Assembly (NCBI GenBank): GCA_946122785.1
Contig: CAMGYJ010000011.1
Span: 17,174,001 to 17,238,000 of the forward strand
DNA length: 64,000 nt
Source of the DNA: Linum tenue
Lineage: Eukaryota; Streptophyta; Magnoliopsida; Malpighiales; Linaceae
Direction of reading: 5' to 3'
Shown: positions 34,101 through 45,071 of the stretch, in pieces
How the letters are laid out: every line of letters starts with the position of its first letter
Numbering within the stretch: the first letter of the stretch is position 1
Position numbers and translations under genes: made by a program
The notes under the pieces: model-generated
Seen by the model: only the letters and a program-made list of their open reading frames with translations
Told to the model about the DNA's origin: nothing
Databases searched by the model: none

Positions 34101-35004
34101 CCATATGACGAAGTTGTAGCCATATCTGACTAAACCATTGTTCAAGACCTCAATTTGATAAACTTTAGTCTGAATAATATGGTAAGTAGATCACACCGAA
34201 CTCCCACCGTTTTGGTTAAAAGACTTTCATTGCCTAATACAACTTGTATTTCAATTTTCTCATCCATTTCGCCTCTTAATGTTTTAAGGAATATATATCA
34301 TGACTAGAAACTTAAGACATTGAAATTTCAACTTAAGTTCACTCTCCATTTAGTGTTTGTTCATTTCACTGTCAATGATGTAACTGCGGAGCTGTAAGTT
34401 AGCTTTTCCTCTGCCAACCTTAGACGCATTGCTGGTGATGTGGTTAAGGGAACATATATTGATTGGGACACAAACTTCATCCCCGTTCTCAGCTTCATGC
34501 ATTCCAAGTACTACTTGTTTGTGATCGAAGTTGGTGCGTGGAACCACATGATAACTCATTGTGATTTGGTTTTGCTTAAGATGTTTCGTGATACCTTTTA
34601 AGGTTGGAGACTTGGATTACTTATAATGGATTCCTGGATTGTGATCCTAAATGGCCACCACACTCAAACATTCAATAGGAAGTGGTTGGCTAGGCATTGC
34701 ACTTCTTTTTTAAGGTTATTTGTTATGACCAGATTGTTGAACCTTTGGCTTTGAGTTTCATGGGTTGGTATGTATTTTTGTAAGTATTTTATGGGGAAAG
34801 TTAATCCGTTAGCAGATACTAATTTGAATTTTCGTTAGCATATAAAGTGGACAAAACCTGCGGCAAACAGTGGCTCGGTGTGCAATTTCGGAGGATCTGA
34901 CTCAGGCGTGGCTTGTAAGCAACTTTGCCGCTGGTTGTCGAGCGGCTAGTATGAGGGGTTGTTTGTCTTTTGCCCGGTTAGCGATTTTCGTAGTGAGCTT
35001 GCTG
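34101..35004. other. Probable continuation of the MULE relic, heavily decayed
   Basis: Only faint coding-like text remains, with no confident motif. No host gene is seen. Confidence 0.35.
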
Positions 35005-35370
35005 TCGTTAGCAGATACTAACTGATATCCAAAATACATGAACTAATATCCAAGTACTAAAGTATCTTGAGAACACAAACTAATATTCAAAGTTTGCTAA
35101 CAAATATCCACCATGAATCAACTATTATCCCAAATTTACAAACTAATATCAAAATTGCACATACTAGTACCCAAACAGCACATAATTAATATCCATATAA
35201 TTATAAGAGTATTCATATTGAATAATAGTTGGTTGATTGTACATATTAGTTGGTATCTGATATCTAGATATTAATTTGTGATATTTTGAATACTAGAATG
35301 TGTTATCCAAATACTTAGCAGTTCATACATTTTGGATATTAGTAGTCTATACTAACAAATCTTCAAGTTA
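35005..35370. repeat. Cluster of short inverted and direct repeats around ACTAATATCCA
   Basis: Variants of AACTAATATCCA or ACTAATATC recur on the plus strand about every 25-35 bp from 35020 to 35195. From about 35220 to 35345 the complementary form (TTGGATATTAG, TTAGTTGGTATC) appears. The whole segment can therefore fold back on itself. No coding capacity or transposon ends were identified. Confidence 0.6.
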
Positions 35371-35639
35371 GCAGAATAACTAGGCTGGTACTAGTATTTT
35401 ATGCTCATTAACTATTTGTTTTAGTAATGTGAATGGTTAGAGAGTTTTTCCTAATTCGAAAGACTTTTTTCCTACTTATTCGTCAATATTCGTTCAAATT
35501 AGTTCTTGTTGTTCAATGGGTTGCAAAATCGCAATATCCTTCTGGTACTATATCGCAATATAGTACCACAGAACGAGTCATAAGCAAGTATAAGAATGAG
35601 AATACAAAACCTCCATCCCGAGTTTAAGTATTTGAAATT

Positions 35640-36440
35640 AGGAATAGAAAGATTTTGGAAAATTCATGTCAAACCCGCCCACCATTGCCATTCCATAGTG
35701 AAGGACTACTCCTGGTATCTCAAACCCAGTCGTGTAATCAAAACTCAGTGAAACAAAATCATTAAATTTATCCATAAAAATATTTGGTGTTGAAGAATAA
35801 AATCAAAATGTTTGAAGCTAATCTAGAACAGGGCAGGAACAATTCAGTTTTCCAGGTATGGAATGTGATCCAGCCATGTGCCCAGTATCATCACGGGAAA
35901 GATGACACGAGCGAGTTAAGCTGGAGACTTTCCTTTCGCAAACGAAGAAATTGCCTCAAAACATCTGGACCGATAAAAACCCAGTTCTGGGACAGAGTGC
36001 GTTTGCGGGGACGATGCAATTTTGCACCGCTGACTCAGATCGAACATTCCAAGCAAAAACAAAACCAAAATCAAAATTTGACAGGGAAGAAAAAAGAGGG
36101 GGATTTGCCAGTAGATAAAGGGCCTGAAAAATCAGAGGAGAAATCAGATTCAGGCGAGTGATACTGGCTGGGTGTTTCCTATCGCAAGCTTTGTAAATGA
36201 AATTGACTTGGATCGTATTGGAGATTCGAAATCCAGTCAAGAAGCTGAGCTTGCTTTTCTCTTCCTCCATCTACACAATCGTACAGAAACAGAGCGAATT
36301 GAAAACCTAAATCGAAAAGCTTCAAAACAACAGAAGATATACAACGGGAGGAGGGACGTTTGCTCACTGAAAGTTGAAGGAGAATGCGAGGAATGGAACG
36401 CAGTATTTAAAGCAGGACGGCCAGATTAGGGATTAGGGTT
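35640..36440 (-). promoter_or_regulatory. Possible minus-strand promoter and 5' leader without a recognisable gene body
   Basis: Read on the minus strand, 36440 to 35950 resembles a plant gene start: a TTTAAATA element near 36400, a leader, an ATG at about 36268-36270 starting MEEEKSKLSF, and a pyrimidine-rich tract with CAG near 36120 that could be a splice acceptor. The encoded peptide matches nothing I know and no downstream exons are recognisable before the repeats at 35370. It may be a truncated gene, an orphan gene or noncoding. Confidence 0.3.
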
Positions 36441-37460
36441 TTCTTTTCAGAGACCACAGGAGGTGCCATGTTTTCACAGGCCTGGGCGGCTAAAATATTT
36501 TGTTGGGCCTTGATAACTGCGGGCCATGTCCAGGAAAGGGCCCAAACGCGCGGAGAAAGTTGCCCCAATAAGAGTCACTACTCACTAACAAGTAGCAACC
36601 AAATTAACGGCTTGTTTTTGCGGGTGCCATAGTTTGTACTTTTTTGGATTTGATGGTTTGTGTTTCATTGTTACAGACCGGTTCATTTGGGGCCACTCAG
36701 ACTTTGTTCTTGTCGCCTCATTTGTTTGATATTCGACTTTGTTTGTTTGTTTCGTAGTAGGCATGATTCTGTTATAAGCCTACGGATCTTTGTTTGTTCC
36801 TCTTATTTAAGAGTGATCTAATGACCAAAAAAAAACCCAAATTAACATGTGAGAAAATCTCTCCTACCAAATAAATTATGCATATATGTGACATATTTTA
36901 AAATAATTTTATTAATTTACGTAGGTATGTTACCAAATTATAGATTCTCATCTTCAAACTATGTCACACCAACTTATTTTGATAGGTTCAACCCGATTTT
37001 GACCTTTTTCAGAAACCATCCAACCAGAGCATATTCCAATTGTACACATGATAAGTTTTCTATCAAACTAAGTTGAACCAGTCGACCGGATAGTGGTTTT
37101 GGCAACTTTGCAAGAAACAACAATGAGAGTCAGTTGAGAGCCCAAAAAACATAATATAGTCGGTGTCTGCAATTCGTGGAATTCGCAATCTGCATGTCGA
37201 GTGCTCAACAGAGGAAAAGTACTTTACAACAAATGAAATGACAAGGACCCGTAGGAATTAAGGAAGAATGTCGAATAAGTGCTACAAATCAAGAGCTTCT
37301 CTTTTCCTTATAACCGCGGTAAAGCAGTTAAAATCGCGATTTTACCTAAAATCGAAAATTGGGGTAAAATCAGAATCGTAAAATTGTAGTATTATAAGTT
37401 CAACACAGGAAAAGATGGAAATATTCTCTAGTAGCCTTGTCCAGACTCCAGAGGCGATAA
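36441..37460. other. Intergenic, no gene recognised
   Basis: AT-rich sequence with no coding motif. A T-rich segment ending in a short A run (36650-36838) could be a retroposon 3' end, but this is not supported by flanking duplications. Confidence 0.45.
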
Positions 37461-37470
37461 TATAGAAATA

Positions 37471-39048
37471 GGGTTAAAGACACATTTGGTCACTGAGATT
37501 ACAAAATCGGGACATGTTTAGTCACTAGAAAAAGTTAATATCAAATTTGGTCACTATAATTACTAAAACTGGACGGATTTAGTCACTCACCGTTAGTCTC
37601 CGTCTAACTCTGTTAATGAAGTCCGTTAAGTGCTGATGTGGCAAACAGAATTGCCTAATCAGCTGAATATAACCCAACAAAAATAAAACCCGACCCGCCA
37701 CGTCATTATAACCCGCGACGTCATTAAAACCAACCCAACCCAACCCATGACCCAACCCTTCTTCCTCCTTCCTCCCACCTCGGCACCTCTCACCTCCTTC
37801 TTTCCCCAAAACCACCGCCGCCGCTCTCCTTCTTCCTCCCACCTCCTCCCGCCATCCACTTCTCCGGCTCCCCTTTCCGCCTCGCCGACTCCTCCTGCTC
37901 TAGCCTCTCCGCCCTCCGCTCTTGCTCCCCTCCCAGCCTCCCCAATTGCTCTCTCATTGCTCTTCCTCTCCTCCTTGCTCTTCTTCCTCCTTAAACCCGC
38001 CATTGGAGAAATCCAAGAAACAGTCGACGGAGAAATCCTCTGTAGAACTAGGGTTCAAGCAGAGGAAATCTTCCAAACCCAGATCCTGCTGCAGCTGGCT
38101 TTGTTGAGGATGATACTTCACAGGAGCCATAACTTCCCTCCTCAAGCTTGATTTCAAAGCTCTGTCTTCCATACAGCAGAATTCCATTTTTCTGAACTTC
38201 ACCCACACAAAAAAAAAAAAAAAATTCAACCCTCACTCGAACAACCAAAAGAAACAGAGGGAAAACGGAGTAAATTGTCGAGGAGAGAACAAGAAGTGAG
38301 GTTAGAGAGATGGGCAGGTACCTGAAAAAGACGGAGGAAGGTGGAGAAGTTCGTGAAAAAGGAAGAAACGTTAATGATAAAATAAAAGCTTCTTAATCAG
38401 AATTTTAATGGCGTTGGGGTCCTGCGTTGGTACAGTTGGCTGGCTTCCTTCCTTCCTTTTTTTTTTATCCCTGTCCTTGTTTTCTTGCTTCTGTTGCTTT
38501 GAGTCTATCACTTCTATGATTCTATCCTTCCTATCAGATTTCGCGTTATGTATTTTTGATTAAATTGAAAGTATTCTTTGGTAATTAGAGCGGGAAGGCT
38601 GGGAGGGGAGCAAGAGCGGAGGGCGGAGAGGCAAGAGCAGGAGGAGTCGCCGAGGCGTAAAGGAGAGCCGGAGAAGTGGATGGCGGGAGGAGGTGGGAGG
38701 AAGAAGGAGAGCGGCGGCGGCGGTGATTTTGGGGAGGTGCCGAGGTGGGAGGAAGGAGGAAGAAGGGTTGGGTGGGGTTGGGTCATGGGTTGGTTTTAAT
38801 GACATGGCGGGTTATAATGACGTGGCGGGTCGGGTTTTATTTTTGTTGGGTTATATCCGGCTGATTAGGCAATTCTGTTTGCCACATCAGCACTTAACGG
38901 ACTTCATTAACGGAGTTAGACGGAGACTAACGGCGAGTGACTAAATGCGTCCAGTTTTAGTAATTGTAGTGACCAAATTTGATATTAACTTTTTCTAGTG
39001 ACTAAATATGTCCCGATTTTGTAATCTCAGTGACCAAATGTGTCTTTA
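37471..39048. mobile_element. Fold-back Mutator-like element 2a (left unit of a tandem dimer, carries GATA fragment)
   Basis: The element starts GGGTTAAAGACACATTTGG and has inverted arms of roughly 470 bp (37471 to about 37940, and about 38593 to 39048). Each arm carries the GTCACT motif series seen in element 1, followed by GC-rich captured-looking DNA. A 10-bp flank, TATAGAAATA (37461-37470), matches TATAGATATA beyond the right unit (40625-40634) at 9 of 10 positions. The unit has no duplication of its own at the internal junction. The centre contains a fragment of a GATA-type transcription factor. Confidence 0.88.
37954..38187 (-). pseudogene. Captured N-terminal fragment of a GATA-type zinc-finger transcription factor (copy a)
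   Basis: The minus-strand frame from the ATG at 38185-38187 reads MEDRALKSSLRREV a few residues in and then DFSVDCFLDFSNGGF, followed by an acidic EEEEQGG stretch. ALKSSLRRE plus FSVDxLLDFSN is the conserved N-terminus of subfamily A plant GATA factors (GATA5/9/12 type). The GATA zinc finger itself (CX2CX18CX2C) is absent and the frame stops within the element. The capture therefore took only the N-terminal exon part. Confidence 0.75.
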
Positions 39049-40624
39049 AAAGACACATTTGGTCACTGAGATTACAAAATCGGGACATGTTTAGTCACTA
39101 GAAAAAGTTAATATCAAATTTGGTCACTATAATTACTAAAACTGGACGGATTTAGTCACTCACCGTTAGTCTCCGTCTAACTCTGTTAATGAAGTCCGTT
39201 AAGTGCTGATGTGGCAAACAGAATTGCCTAATCAGCTGAATATAACCCAACAAAAATAAAACCCGACCCGCCACGTCATTATAACCCGCGACGTCATTAA
39301 AACCAACCCAACCCAACCCATGACCCAACCCTTCTTCCTCCTTCCTCCCACCTCGGCACCTCTCACCTCCTTCTTTCCCCAAAACCACCGCCGCCGCTCT
39401 CCTTCTTCCTCCCACCTCCTCCCGCCATCCACTTCTCCGGCTCCCCTTTCCGCCTCGCCGACTCCTCCTGCTCTAGCCTCTCCGCCCTCCGCTCTTGCTC
39501 CCCTCCCAGCCTCCCCAATTGCTCTCTCATTGCTCTTCCTCTCCTCCTTGCTCTTCTTCCTCCTTAAACCCGCCATTGGAGAAATCCAAGAAACAGTCGA
39601 CGGAGAAATCCTCTGTAGAACTAGGGTTCAAGCAGAGGAAATCTTCCAAACCCAGATCCTGCTGCAGCTGGCTTTGTTGAGGATGATACTTCACAGGAGC
39701 CATAACTTCCCTCCTCAAGCTTGATTTCAAAGCTCTGTCTTCCATACAGCAGAATTCCATTTTTCTGAACTTCACCCACACAAAAAAAAAAAAAAATTCA
39801 ACCCTCACTCGAACAACCAAAAGAAACAGAGGGAAAACGGAGTAAATTGTCGAGGAGAGAACAAGAAGTGAGGTTAGAGAGATGGGCAGGTACCTGAAAA
39901 AGACGGAGGAAGGTGGAGAAGTTCGTGAAAAAGGAAGAAACGTTAATGATAAAATAAAAGCTTCTTAATCAGAATTTTAATGGCGTTGGGGTCCTGCGTT
40001 GGTACAGTTGGCTGGCTTCCTTCCTTCCTTTTTTTTTTATCCCTGTCCTTGTTTTCTTGCTTCTGTTGCTTTGAGTCTATCACTTCTATGATTCTATCCT
40101 TCCTATCAGATTTCGCGTTATGTATTTTTGATTAAATTGAAAGTATTCTTTGGTAATTAGAGCGGGAAGGCTGGGAGGGGAGCAAGAGCGGAGGGCGGAG
40201 AGGCAAGAGCAGGAGGAGTCGCCGAGGCGTAAAGGAGAGCCGGAGAAGTGGATGGCGGGAGGAGGTGGGAGGAAGAAGGAGAGCGGCGGCGGCGGTGATT
40301 TTGGGGAGGTGCCGAGGTGGGAGGAAGGAGGAAGAAGGGTTGGGTGTGGTTGGGTCATGGGTTGGTTTTAATGACATGGCGGGTTATAATGACGTGGCGG
40401 GTCGGGTTTTATTTTTGTTGGGTTATATCCGGCTGATTAGGCAATTCTGTTTGCCACATCAGCACTTAACGGACTTCATTAACGGAGTTAGACGGAGACT
40501 AACGGCGAGTGACTAAATGCGTCCAGTTTTAGTAATTGTAGTGACCAAATTTGATATTAACTTTTTCTAGTGACTAAATATGTCCCGATTTTGTAATCTC
40601 AGTGACCAAATGTGTCTTTAACCC
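39049..40624. mobile_element. Fold-back Mutator-like element 2b (right unit of the tandem dimer)
   Basis: This is a head-to-tail copy of 37471-39048 with a period of 1573 bp. By eye it differs by one base in a poly(A) tract (near 38210 versus 39782) and one substitution (GGGTGGGGTTG at 38770 versus GGGTGTGGTTG at 40343). It begins at AAAGACAC, lacking the leading GGGTT, and ends with the full ...TTAACCC. The right flank TATAGATATA closes the single outer target duplication. Confidence 0.88.
39527..39760 (-). pseudogene. Captured GATA-factor N-terminal fragment (copy b)
   Basis: This is the identical counterpart of the fragment at 37954-38187, with ALKSSLRRE and FSVDCFLDFSN motifs and no zinc finger, inside the right unit of the dimer. 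Confidence 0.75.
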
Positions 40625-40639
40625 TATAGATATACATAA

Positions 40640-41034
40640 CAACATTTATTTACCTGGTTGAGGTAAGAGAAATTCTCATGAGTGAAGTGATAGAGATCGA
40701 GTGCGAGAATCTTTCAGACCACTTGGGAAGGGAGAGAAGTGATAGTACAAAGAAAAAGAGGATGACAAAGTTATTTGTCGTGTATTCTTTAGTGGATACT
40801 AGATAGAGTAGTGGAGACTAGAGTGTGAGAAAGAAAGAAAAAGTCAACTTCTCCCCTGATATATTTTCGTGGTTAGTTACAATCACTGAAATTTCCGATT
40901 CACTGGGATATTGGTCGCTAAACCTTTTATTTTTAAGGATATCGGGGATGATCGGAGGTATGGAGAAGGGTGAGGTTTTCTTGAACATGGTCTTCTTGGT
41001 TGAGACCGTACCAGCCACCGGGTCACATCATATA
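40640..41034. other. Intergenic, no gene recognised
   Basis: Nothing recognisable on either strand. Confidence 0.4.
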
Positions 41035-41163
41035 TAGGAGTGGTTTGATCTAGACCATATAGTATATTGTATGGTCCATGATTTGTGTTTTAGTATCTAG
41101 GTGTGGACTTCAGACCGTATATATGGTTCGATCTGGTCCGGACCACATAGTTTCTCACCCCTA
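41035..41163. mobile_element. Small hAT-like MITE remnant
   Basis: The 129-bp segment starts TAGGAGTGGTTTGATC and its reverse-complemented right end starts TAGGGGTGAGAAAC. The interior has GACC/GGTC repeats and AGACCATATAG versus ACCATATATACGGTCT inverted stretches. No target duplication was found, so the superfamily rests on end sequence only. Confidence 0.45.
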
Positions 41164-41389
41164 GTCATGAGTGTTGAAAGCAAATTCGAGCTCCTTGCCA
41201 ACCCAATAATTGCATAAGATGGCCTATATTAGAATGCAGCCTAAAATGCAGTGCGATTTTAGTTATTTATAAGATTTGGTCTGGCCGCATCGATTAGATT
41301 GCGATCAAAGATGCGTTGCGGTCTAATTAGTATGCAATATAAGACAATTTGTGTAAATGCGACGGGGTTCGACAATCGCACACGTCTAC

Positions 41390-41783
41390 TAGAGGTGACA
41401 ATTTTCATTCCAATTCACAAATCCAATCAACTAATCCAATACATTTAAATCCAATTCATTTGATCGAAATCCAATTGGATTGGTGAATTTTTTGATTAGA
41501 TTCATGAATCATTGGTAAATTACAATTTAGTACCCGTACTTTTTTTTTTACATTTTAGTACCTAAAATTGAATTTTTATAGGAAAAATATCATTTGAAAA
41601 TTACGTTTCGGTACCTATTTTTTTATTAGGACATTTTAGTACCTAAACTTTTCACATTTTACATATTGATCTAAGGTTGAGGATTTCATTTGGATTTATT
41701 GATAATCCACCAATCCACTTGATCCAATTCATAAATTTAACAATCTATTCGATCCACCAATCCATTTGTATCCTCTCTTCTAA
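41390..41783. mobile_element. hAT-like element of the AATCCAATCC family, old copy
   Basis: It begins TAGAGGTGACAATTTT and is built of ATCCAATCC/GGATTGG repeats around a centre with TTTAGTACCTA blocks. It is clearly the same family as the element at 44988-47054, which has the same end and same internal order. The right end is decayed. Confidence 0.6.
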
Positions 41784-43559
41784 GATAAGTTCCTCTCGCT
41801 ATACTTATCATCCAAGTTTATCGTCAGAGTAACTTTGAAAAGTTGAGCTTCCCTTGCAAGTTAACCCGAAGTCTTAATTATTAACCCAGCCTCAAACCAA
41901 AGCGCCTGCAATAGTTCATCTCGGCAGTAACGCATATACTTAATATTTCTGCTGTATTTCTTCAAATGCATAGGTTGGGTCTTTGAAACGTAGGATCTCT
42001 GCTGCGTGTATGTTAATTTTTTTTTTTGTACTGATGTCAAATTCAAAAGAGCACCGGCTCAGCTATGCTTAATATACCAGTTCAACATTTGGTCGCCCCA
42101 GTGGCTGAGAAGGACCAGAAAACTAAAAATAAAAACTGCAAATGGGAAACAGAAAGGGATGAGTTTAAGAGGGTCGGGACTCAGGAGTTGAGATAGGACT
42201 GATCGCCAGCTTGGTGTTTATACAGAAGTTCCAATCTTGCATAGTGGCAAACCAACCTATTCCAAGTGATCGACGGGATCAAGAGATGAAAAAAGGACTG
42301 ATAAAAATGCATGGAGAACCAAACCTAGGCAGCGCCCGGGCTTGATGTCATGAACGAGAGGAATCAAAGAGAAAAAGAATGAGCAACCCGGATGCACAGT
42401 TTCTGCTAACATTTTCATCCAAGAACCAGTCAGTATCATAAAAGGACAATCGCATGAAACTGGTTTTGCCCTAGGGACTGATCTAATCGACAAATGTAAA
42501 AGAGGTTATGAGTTATGAGCTCCCAACTTCACTGCAATTCAAGCTGCACAGCTCCCTGCCCTCTGCTAAATAGCATGATAATGGATCTCATACTGTACTA
42601 GCATTTTGATCTTCATATTGGGATAAAGTAAACTAGTTGCTCTTTCTACTTAGCTATATAAATCATTGATCATAACGCTGTAAAGTAAACCCTAGCACCT
42701 TTAAAGCCTCAGACTGTTATCGCTTCTCTCCCAGAAGCATGAAAGAGATTCAAACAACGAATCATCTCGACATACTTCTTAATGGACCAACCATAAAGGC
42801 AAAAACTAATGAAATTCCCAGACGACAATGTCTGCATTTGCATAGCCAGGACTCTTGTTAGACGTCTAAGAAACTTCTAGTTTGCAAAAGCATTAGACGC
42901 GCCAAAGTCAGAAAGCCTGGATAGATTCAGTAAAATCTGATTGTTAGATGAAATGTAAAATGCTAATAAGAGACTAAAGCCTCGATGTAAACAATCTATA
43001 TGGTCACATGACAGGACAATGAACAAATGGTTGGATAGCAACCCGTGTAAGCTAAAGCTCCCAAGCACTCTCAGATTGATGACTCGCATCCTGCTGCAAG
43101 TTCCCCAGCCCCGTAAACAGAAGCGGGCAACCCGTGGAATTTCTTTTCACATTGAAAAGAAACTTTCACGATATAATTAAGGGGATTAGCCTAGAACTTA
43201 AAACTCCTAAGCCTAACATTTCCTAATGGAATGTTATATCTAGTTCAGTAGCTTCGACACAAAAGCAGCTGTTCTTCCTAAAGTCACTCGAGAACTATCT
43301 CTGCAAACAAGCTCTCACTGTTTCCTCCAGGCAGAATATACAACTACAGAGTGAAAGCACCAACAAAGTGAAATGCAATAAAAACCAGAAGATACATAAT
43401 CCAATTGAACAAGTAGTGCCGGATTGAAGGGCAACCTCAAATACATATACCAACATGAAAACAAACGCGACAAACGATATCAAATTGTGCCCACATTATT
43501 AAGCATTTCAATTTTCTTGACCAAAGGAAAGAACCAAAATCCCTAAAGTTTTCCCTTCC
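41784..43559. other. Intergenic and probable 3' UTR of the ferredoxin-like gene
   Basis: No coding motif was recognised on either strand. Sequence close to 43559 is probably the 3' UTR of the minus-strand gene. Confidence 0.45.
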
Positions 43560-44057
43560 TTACGGAGTGTCCCAGGGCTTAGGTTCAGGGACGGCGACAA
43601 CCATACCTTGGAGTTCAGGGGTAATCACGACCTGGCAACCCAACCTGGAGTGGACGTTGGCAACCCTAGCCCTGGAGTTCCTCTCCAGCACGTACTCCTC
43701 GTCGTAGGATCTGGGAGGGAGCTTCTGGAGCCACTCCTGGGCGATGTTGACCTCGCACTCGGCGGAGCAGGCGTCGATCTCCTCGAGGCGGTGGGAAGCT
43801 GGGTCGATCAGGCCATGGTTGGTCAGGGCTTTGAGCAGAGTCTGCCCGCTGAGCCCCACGATCTCGCGCTTCTGCCCCTCCGGGTCGATCGCGAAGAGCT
43901 TGACGATCCTGTCGGAGACTCTGGCGGAGGATGTGCGTGGCGCTGAGGAGGCCACGGCGGTGGTGGAGGAGCGGGTGACGATGGATTTGGTGAAGGGAGA
44001 GATGGAAGGGAGCCGGTGGATTTGGGAGGAGAGCCTCCGAAGCGTCGATGTCGCCAT
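43560..44057 (-). CDS. Mitochondrial ferredoxin-like protein, complex I C1-FDX type
   Basis: A single exon encodes 165 residues. Residues about 1-45 (MATSTLRRLSSQIHR...) are rich in Arg, Ser and Ala and poor in acids, as in a mitochondrial presequence. The remainder resembles the plant ferredoxin-fold protein identified as the ferredoxin-like subunit bridging the arms of mitochondrial complex I (VKLFAIDPEG, GLSGQTLLKAL, EEIDACSAECEV, VHSRLGCQV, PWDTP at the end). Only three cysteines exist (97, 101, 141) with CX3C spacing. Typical mitochondrial 2Fe-2S ferredoxins have four in a CX5CX2C...C pattern. A normal 2Fe-2S cluster is therefore unlikely, consistent with a structural role. The overlapping plus-strand frames are GC-rich shadows. 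Confidence 0.85.
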   Translation of the reverse strand: MATSTLRRLSSQIHRLPSISPFTKSIVTRSSTTAVASSAPRTSSARVSDRIVKLFAIDPEGQKREIVGLSGQTLLKALTNHGLIDPASHRLEEIDACSAECEVNIAQEWLQKLPPRSYDEEYVLERNSRARVANVHSRLGCQVVITPELQGMVVAVPEPKPWDTP

Positions 44058-44987
44058 TTCTGTCTTGCCGATTTTTCTCTTGGCGAGGGCGATGATGGTG
44101 GCAGCCTTGCAGAGTTCCTCAAAATGTTAAGCCTGGCGAAGAGACTCTAAAGTCTAAACTGTCCGTTTTGGGCTCCGTTTTCTGGACGGTAGAGTAGAGG
44201 ACCAATGCCACGGCCCACGAGCAGGTTGCTATCAGGCCCGTCCATTTTTTGCTGGAAAGGGAGGAGATAGGGGATAACACTCATGTTGTATCACTAGGAT
44301 GCTAATCGGTTTGATTAGTAGTTAACTAATGGTTAGCAGTTAATTAATTATTAAGCTTAAAATGTTTATTGATTACTTATAGCACCTAGTTTATGCATAT
44401 TTGATACATTATGTCTTAGATGTTTTTTTGTATCAAGTTTATCATATTCGACCCTTATTAGGCTACGCTTAATTTTATGCTTGATTTCCTGGTCTTTACC
44501 ACAAGTAGAAGTGAATTAGGTTCAATTTGAGATTCATGAGTTTAATTTTATCGTTTGGAGATCACGCGCATTATCTTCAATGTCACACTTGTGAAAAGTG
44601 GGCTTGACATGCCTACTTCCCAACGAGCATAGATAAGAGAGCTAGAAAATATTTTGGTTAGGAGAAGAATTGAGATACTACGTAGTCATGTTAAGATATG
44701 TTACATCATGTTACCTTTTACAGATGAGGAGCTTACGTATGCAACTTTACCTCGTTGTGCTAGCTAAGTAAAGGACGGGGTCCACTACAAGATAAAATGT
44801 GTAAAACACCAATTTCCAAGTAAGTCGGAAAATCATACAAGTAATAGCATAACTTCTTCTGTATAAATAATAAGAAATCTCTTTTCAAGTCAACGAATCT
44901 TTTGATATGAGCATTGCATGTATATATGAAGGATGAAATTAGAATTAGGACTTACCTGTAGCGCCCATGCAAGAGTTATAAGAGGAA
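44058..44987. other. Promoter flank of the ferredoxin-like gene, then AT-rich intergenic DNA
   Basis: No gene is recognised. The first 150 bases are probably the promoter and 5' UTR of the minus-strand ferredoxin-like gene. Confidence 0.45.
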
Positions 44988-45071
44988 TAGAGGTGGCAAT
45001 TAAGATCCAAATCCATGAATCCAATCCAATCCATCCACCAAATTATTCACCTAATCCAATCCATTTAAATC

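Noticed and set aside
37659..38003. 114-residue Arg/Gly/Glu-rich frame (and its twins at 39232, 38578, 40150)
   Set aside because: These are translations of the GC-rich inverted arms of the Mutator-like dimer in several frames. None has a plausible gene context.
43744..44130. 128-codon plus-strand frame opposite the ferredoxin-like gene
   Set aside because: Shadow of a GC-rich coding exon; no recognisable motif.
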